From NCBI GenBank assembly GCA_031308135.1, contig JAHLJT010000631.1:172291612-172355611 (forward strand): a DNA stretch of 64,000 nucleotides, written 5' to 3'. A program made the translations under genes and the position numbers. A model generated the notes under the pieces. It searched no databases. It had not been told where the DNA came from and saw nothing but the letters and a program-made list of their open reading frames with translations. This DNA is from Acheta domesticus (Eukaryota > Arthropoda > Insecta > Orthoptera > Gryllidae). This document shows, one piece after another, positions 59,640-64,000 of this stretch (positions within the stretch are counted from its first letter, which is position 1; each line of letters starts with the position of its first letter).

Positions 59640-61200
59640 CCACAAGTCCGTGTGGGAAAAGCGAGCGGGACGGGCGAGGGCTTGAAGAGGGACAGGGCAC
59701 GGCGTGGCGGGGTAAGGGAGACGAGATGTATCGAGGCGAGGCGAGGCGGGGCAGGATGGGGTTGGTGTAGGGTGGGGTTGAAGATGCGACTGATGGTAAG
59801 GGGGCGGAGAGGGGCGGGGCGAGGGATAGAGCGGGGCGGGGTGGAGCGAGGGATGGAGTGGGGCGGGGCGGGACTGGGCGGGACGTCAGTGGCCTGGGTT
59901 CGCGACCGTCCGCCCGAACAGCCGGCGCGAGGCCGCACGCGCGCCGCTGGCGACCAGCACGCTGACCCAGAAGCCACGAGGCGGCGGCGGCGGCGGTGGC
60001 AGTGGCAGTGGCAATGGAGGTGACGATGCTAGAAATGGTTGTGGTGGCAATGATGGGAATGACAGTGAAGATTATGGTAGCGATGACGGAAGAAGTGATG
60101 GTAATGGTTATGTGGAGGTGGTGGTGCTAGTGGTAATAGAAGTAGTAGTGTTAATAGACTAGTAGTCGTAATAGCAATAGATTACTAGAAGTAGCCTACT
60201 ATTAGTAGTAGGTAGTCTAGTAACAGTAGACTACTAGTAGTGGCAGTAGTAGTAGCAGTATTAGAAGTGGTAGCAGCAGTATGGTGGTAGTGATGGTGTC
60301 TATATGGGTGTAAGATGATCGTGGCTGCGATGACGGCGACGGCGGCACGAAGCCGCTACGGCTCGGCGCGGCGCGCCATCAGACGTGACTGTACCGCGAG
60401 GCGCGGCGCAGCGCGGCGTGGCGGCGGGTCGGGACGGCGGCGGCGGAGGAGTTGCAGCGTAGCGGTGCGCGCACCGGAGGAGGGGAGTCGTACTTCTCTC
60501 TAAATTATCGTCGGCGAGCGGTAGCAAGGCGGTGGCGGCGGCAGCGGCAGCGGCGGTGACAGTGGGCACAGCGCGTGCAGGCGGATGGGAAAACGCGCGT
60601 TCGTCGGTCCAAGACTAGAGGTGTGTCGTCGTCGTCGCCACCGTCGCCGCCCTCACCGTCGCCCGAGCAGCAGTAGCAGCGGTAGCAAAGCAGCCGTCCT
60701 TCAGGTCCCGGCAGGGCTGCTGTGCGGCGTCGCTCGAGTTAACCGTTACAGAAGACAAAACCGTGCTCTCACGGCGGCGGCGGTGTCGGCTGCGGCGACG
60801 GCGCGGCGGCGGCGGCGGCATGGACGACGTCGGAGACGACAACGAGGGCGACGGCGGCAGCACGGCTCGATCCGGGTCAGAGCCTAGGCGCGGATCAAGC
60901 GGGCGGCGACCGCGAGGCGGCAGCGGCGGCGGCGGCGGGGCGGCAGATCCTCCCGGTGAAGGAGACAAGCTCGGCCGTGTGCAGCGGCGGCGACGGCGAC
61001 GGCAGTGCTGACGCAACGGGCGGCGGATGCCGCAACGGGCGAGATACGATCGGGCATAAGGCGAGCGGCAGCGGCGGCCTTACGGTCGAGTCCCGGCTTG
61101 GCCGCCATGGCCGCCTTTGCTGCTGCTTTCGCCGCTGCTGTATCACCAACAGTTCCTTCACCAAGCCCTCGAAGACTGACGCAGGTGACACCATTTTCAC
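59640..61200. promoter_or_regulatory. Large CpG island complex
   Basis: A G-rich segment with repeated GGGGCGGGG boxes (59650-59885) leads into GGC-repeat sequence (59975-60000), a degenerate GTA/AGT trinucleotide stretch (about 60100-60290), and a long CGG/GAC-rich island (60300-61190). The composition resembles a housekeeping-type promoter or 5' UTR. No coding exon is identified by homology on either strand. A candidate first coding exon lies at its plus-strand edge (61107-61184). Confidence 0.5.
61107..61184 (+). other. Candidate first coding exon at the CpG island edge
   Basis: The near-ideal start context gccgccATGG opens 26 codons (MAAFAAAFAAAVSPTVPSPS then PRRLTQ), ending phase 0 at a CAG|gtgaca donor. 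No later exon is recognised downstream, so the rest of the gene would lie beyond the window. A minus-strand reading of the same stretch is also open. Position and start context are the only support. Confidence 0.25.
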
Positions 61201-64000
61201 ATGCTATGTCACCTTGAACCTACACACCTGACTGGCTGTGTCTTCTTGCTTTAGTCATCATTTTCACTATCGTCTCCGCTTGCATTGCGACACTTAGTCT
61301 CATGCGATGCCCTCAAACCGACGCCACAATTTTTGTTCTTTGTTGTTGGCGTGGCCGTAGCTTCCGTCACAAGAATTCATTCACCTCCGCGGATGTACAA
61401 TCGGACAGCTATTCCTGCCAGTAGAGTTACAGTGGAGTGGTGTAAGGTAGCTCGAGTTTCGATTCTAATTGGAATCAAAGACACGCGCAAACAACGAAAT
61501 TTTTTAAAGAAAGTTAACGAAATCGAAGCCAAGACTATATAATTATGGTGAATTATTAAGGCAGTCATTAAATGTTGGCTCGCATCTGCTCGCAGCAGAT
61601 GTTTCATGATGTGATGATAAATCAGTGTAAGCTTCAAGACGATGCACAATGGTTTCCGAGACCCATTTTTGTGGTCAAAATTAGTAACTTCAAATTGTGA
61701 AGAATGTTTTAAGTATTAATGCTTACCCATTAAAACAACAAAACCACACATAATTCTGTAGAAAAAGTTAAAAATTCACAAAAGATTTATATTCTTTAAC
61801 TAAAAAGTTGAATTAAAACACGCCAGCCTAACTCCTACTATTCACTATCTAATTATCCTGCATCCAATAATCCGCTGGAATTAATCTGTCTTTCAAAATA
61901 CTTGTATCATTCTTCAAATCACCTTTTCCATCTCTGCACTTATTTACTTCTTCTTTTACATCTTCTACTACTACTACTTCTCTGCACCATCCGCATTTTC
62001 TTTGTTCTTTGTCAGCGTAGTTATTATTTCAGATTTCACGATTATTTAATTTGTTTTGTCGTCTAATCCTATTTTCTACATTAATGCTAGAAATCACGGT
62101 AACTGAAGCGTCGATTGCTTTATTGAAAATGTGTTTCAAATTATTCTGCCTGTCACTTTTTCTTGTCCGATGCTATGGATTATATTTTATACTTTATTTC
62201 TTACTCATGAACTATTTTCTCCAAAATAACCTAATGGCAATCCTATATTTTGAAATGACATCATCATTTGTCTGCAAACGGAGTGGCATGAGAGTGGCTG
62301 TCAAATGACGCATTTGAATGATTGCCATAAATATCGAAATTTTGCGTGTACGTTGATAAGTCCAAAATGCCTTCAAAGGTATGCTTACGAGTAATTTCTA
62401 CATTAATATTGCTAACATTTAGCATACAGTCAACATGCTGAATGGTTTGTTGTAGAAACACTATTCGTTTCGATATGTGTTTCAAAATATTTTTTAAAGG
62501 AAGTTTCGTAACTACGTCGCTTGTAGTAGTAATGGTCTCTACGTAGCTTATTTACAAACACATTTACAATTTCAAATCTTCTTGTGCTCTGGATAGATAC
62601 TAGCCTGTGTTTGTGTTTCAAATACGGTTACTTTCTTAAATTATTGTCTAAAGTAAATTACTTTTATATTCAAATATTGATGAATACTTAAATTGTTTTA
62701 TAAAACAAGCTCCAGCACTTCAAATGTGTACAATTTTTTTCTCTTGAAACACAGTGTCTCCTTACTTTTTTGATCTGTTCATAGTCTATATTAATTTAAA
62801 ACTAGTGTTTTCTCGCTTACTTTCATATTGTACTGCAATACTTGCCGCTTGCACAATTAAACCAGACTCCTTCCGTGTGATCACTGGAAAGGTTCTCGCA
62901 TTTTGTCCTATTTGATTTTTTGCAAAACAGAAGACGATGTTGACCAGATGAGGAGAAAATGGCATAGATCTTATCTTAACGATTAAGACAGCGTTGAGCC
63001 AAAATAACTTCATTTTGAAAAAAATTATTCTCAACATTTATCTTCATTCCACCTTTTTAAAATTTTTGGTGTAAATGGTAAAATTTTTACCAACTTTTCT
63101 ATTCATTGAATGAATTTGTTTTATTATTCTCAATTACATAGTCGTTTATTGGCGTAATCTTTTCATCTCTATCACGAAGTGTACGCCACAAATCTAACAA
63201 GTAGGGAGAGGATTTTTATGCCCTAAAAACTCTTGAAATATGCTTTTAAAAATATGCTTCTGAAATATGCCCTTCAACATGCTCTTAAAGTTAACAAAAA
63301 TTAATTTCTTCTATAAACCTTTCTTAATAAAATTTTTGGAATGAAATGAAAATTTCCTTGGAATGAAAATTTTTGTGCAAACGTAATATAGTCTACTCTA
63401 CTTCGCGAGAGAGATAATTGACGTAAATATTCACTTTACATTGTATGTTCTGTTGAATTTCTTCTGACTGGTTTAAAAAATATGTTTGCAAGAAATATCC
63501 TACATTTTCACAAGTATTGCATTATCTACAGCAAAAACGCAAAAACGTAAACTGTGACTGGCTCTTTCAAATCAACGAATACATAAGATTCTTTGAAAAG
63601 TTGAAACGTGTAATAGATAAGTTTCTTTTTTAATGAAATATGCAAAATGCCGATAATTACACGAATATGCACCAACAGGAAAGACTGGCCGAATATGCAC
63701 AAATAAGCATTAACATATTAATCTATGTAGCATCATATTCGAACCAAATGTCAAGAAAGTTTACTTAGCTATGACCAGAAGCAACGGACAAAAACATGTA
63801 AAATCATAGAAATCCGCTCCCTATTAATAAGTCTTCACTTCTGAAATGATGCAGGTTAAAAAAAAACAACAATAATTTGTCGAGAGTTGCACTTTGTTGC
63901 AGCTGGAAATTGTTGGAACATTATTAACAATAACCCAGTAAAGGAATAAGCTGTGCCCCAAGCCTGTCAAACACCGTCGATATTTTAAAAGTCAATTCAC
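61201..64000. other. No gene seen
   Basis: AT-rich sequence downstream of the CpG island. On the minus strand about 61855-62025 is purine-rich and open (KCGWCREVVVVEDVKEE) but unassigned. Around 63220-63290 short motifs of atatgct/tatgccc recur. No terminator, repeat boundary or exon can be supported. Confidence 0.35.

Noticed and set aside
60300..61016. Overlapping Arg-rich frames in the 60-61 kb island
   Set aside because: Triplet-repeat composition explains them; many use non-ATG starts and overlap antisense.
1..64000. CRISPR arrays, bacterial operons, intact tRNA genes, intact retroviral or viral genes
   Set aside because: None seen; repeat structures are eukaryotic transposons and satellites, and no viral gene set was recognised.

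Overview
This window is eukaryotic and almost certainly from an arthropod, most likely an insect with a large, repeat-rich, AT-rich genome. It shows GT-AG splice sites, introns of 4-21 kb, CpG-rich islands in AT-rich sequence, and many degraded transposons (LINE, Tigger/pogo, hAT MITEs, Helitron). I cannot name the species. No bacterial-type gene, operon, CRISPR array or intact tRNA is visible.

One host gene is recognisable, on the minus strand: an orthologue of the vertebrate LDLRAD4 (C18orf1) / PMEPA1 (TMEPAI) family of single-pass membrane inhibitors of TGF-beta/activin-Smad signalling. Three coding exons can be placed with good splice sites and matching phases: a transmembrane exon (48039-48205), a juxtamembrane exon with a conserved DLPP...DGEE...LQIRDPEQ block (43521-43700), and a last exon (21561-22355). 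The last exon holds the Smad-interaction motif PPNR and a PPPY motif, followed by a very long low-complexity Ser/Ala/Pro/Gly/His tail. The 5' end is unresolved; a CpG island at about 52.3-53.2 kb is the likely promoter. The introns are about 21.2 kb and 4.3 kb.

Layout. 1-12 kb: a dense nest of one uncharacterised repeat family (several ~1.3-1.7 kb copies), a 5'-truncated LINE and a hAT-type MITE. 12-18.5 kb: three structures with clear terminal inverted repeats, two of them hAT MITEs with perfect 8-bp target duplications, plus a decayed repetitive gene. 18.5-21.5 kb: downstream/3' UTR region of the host gene. 22.4-43.5 kb: the large intron, carrying a second copy of the 12.2-kb hAT MITE in inverted orientation, a pogo-like MITE, a 5S-rRNA-derived sequence, foldback elements, a Tigger element with a dead transposase, and a second LINE fragment. 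43.7-52.3 kb: remaining exons and 5' region. 53-64 kb: a MITE, a Helitron, a GC-rich minisatellite (57.1-57.9 kb) and a large CpG island complex (59.6-61.2 kb) that may be the promoter of another gene leaving the window.

The most interesting signals are: the invertebrate LDLRAD4/PMEPA1 protein, with its first PY motif lost and a PY motif placed right beside the Smad motif; a pair of ~98% similar inverted hAT MITEs bracketing its last exon; the undescribed repeat family with a palindromic head; and the 5S-derived and foldback elements in the introns.
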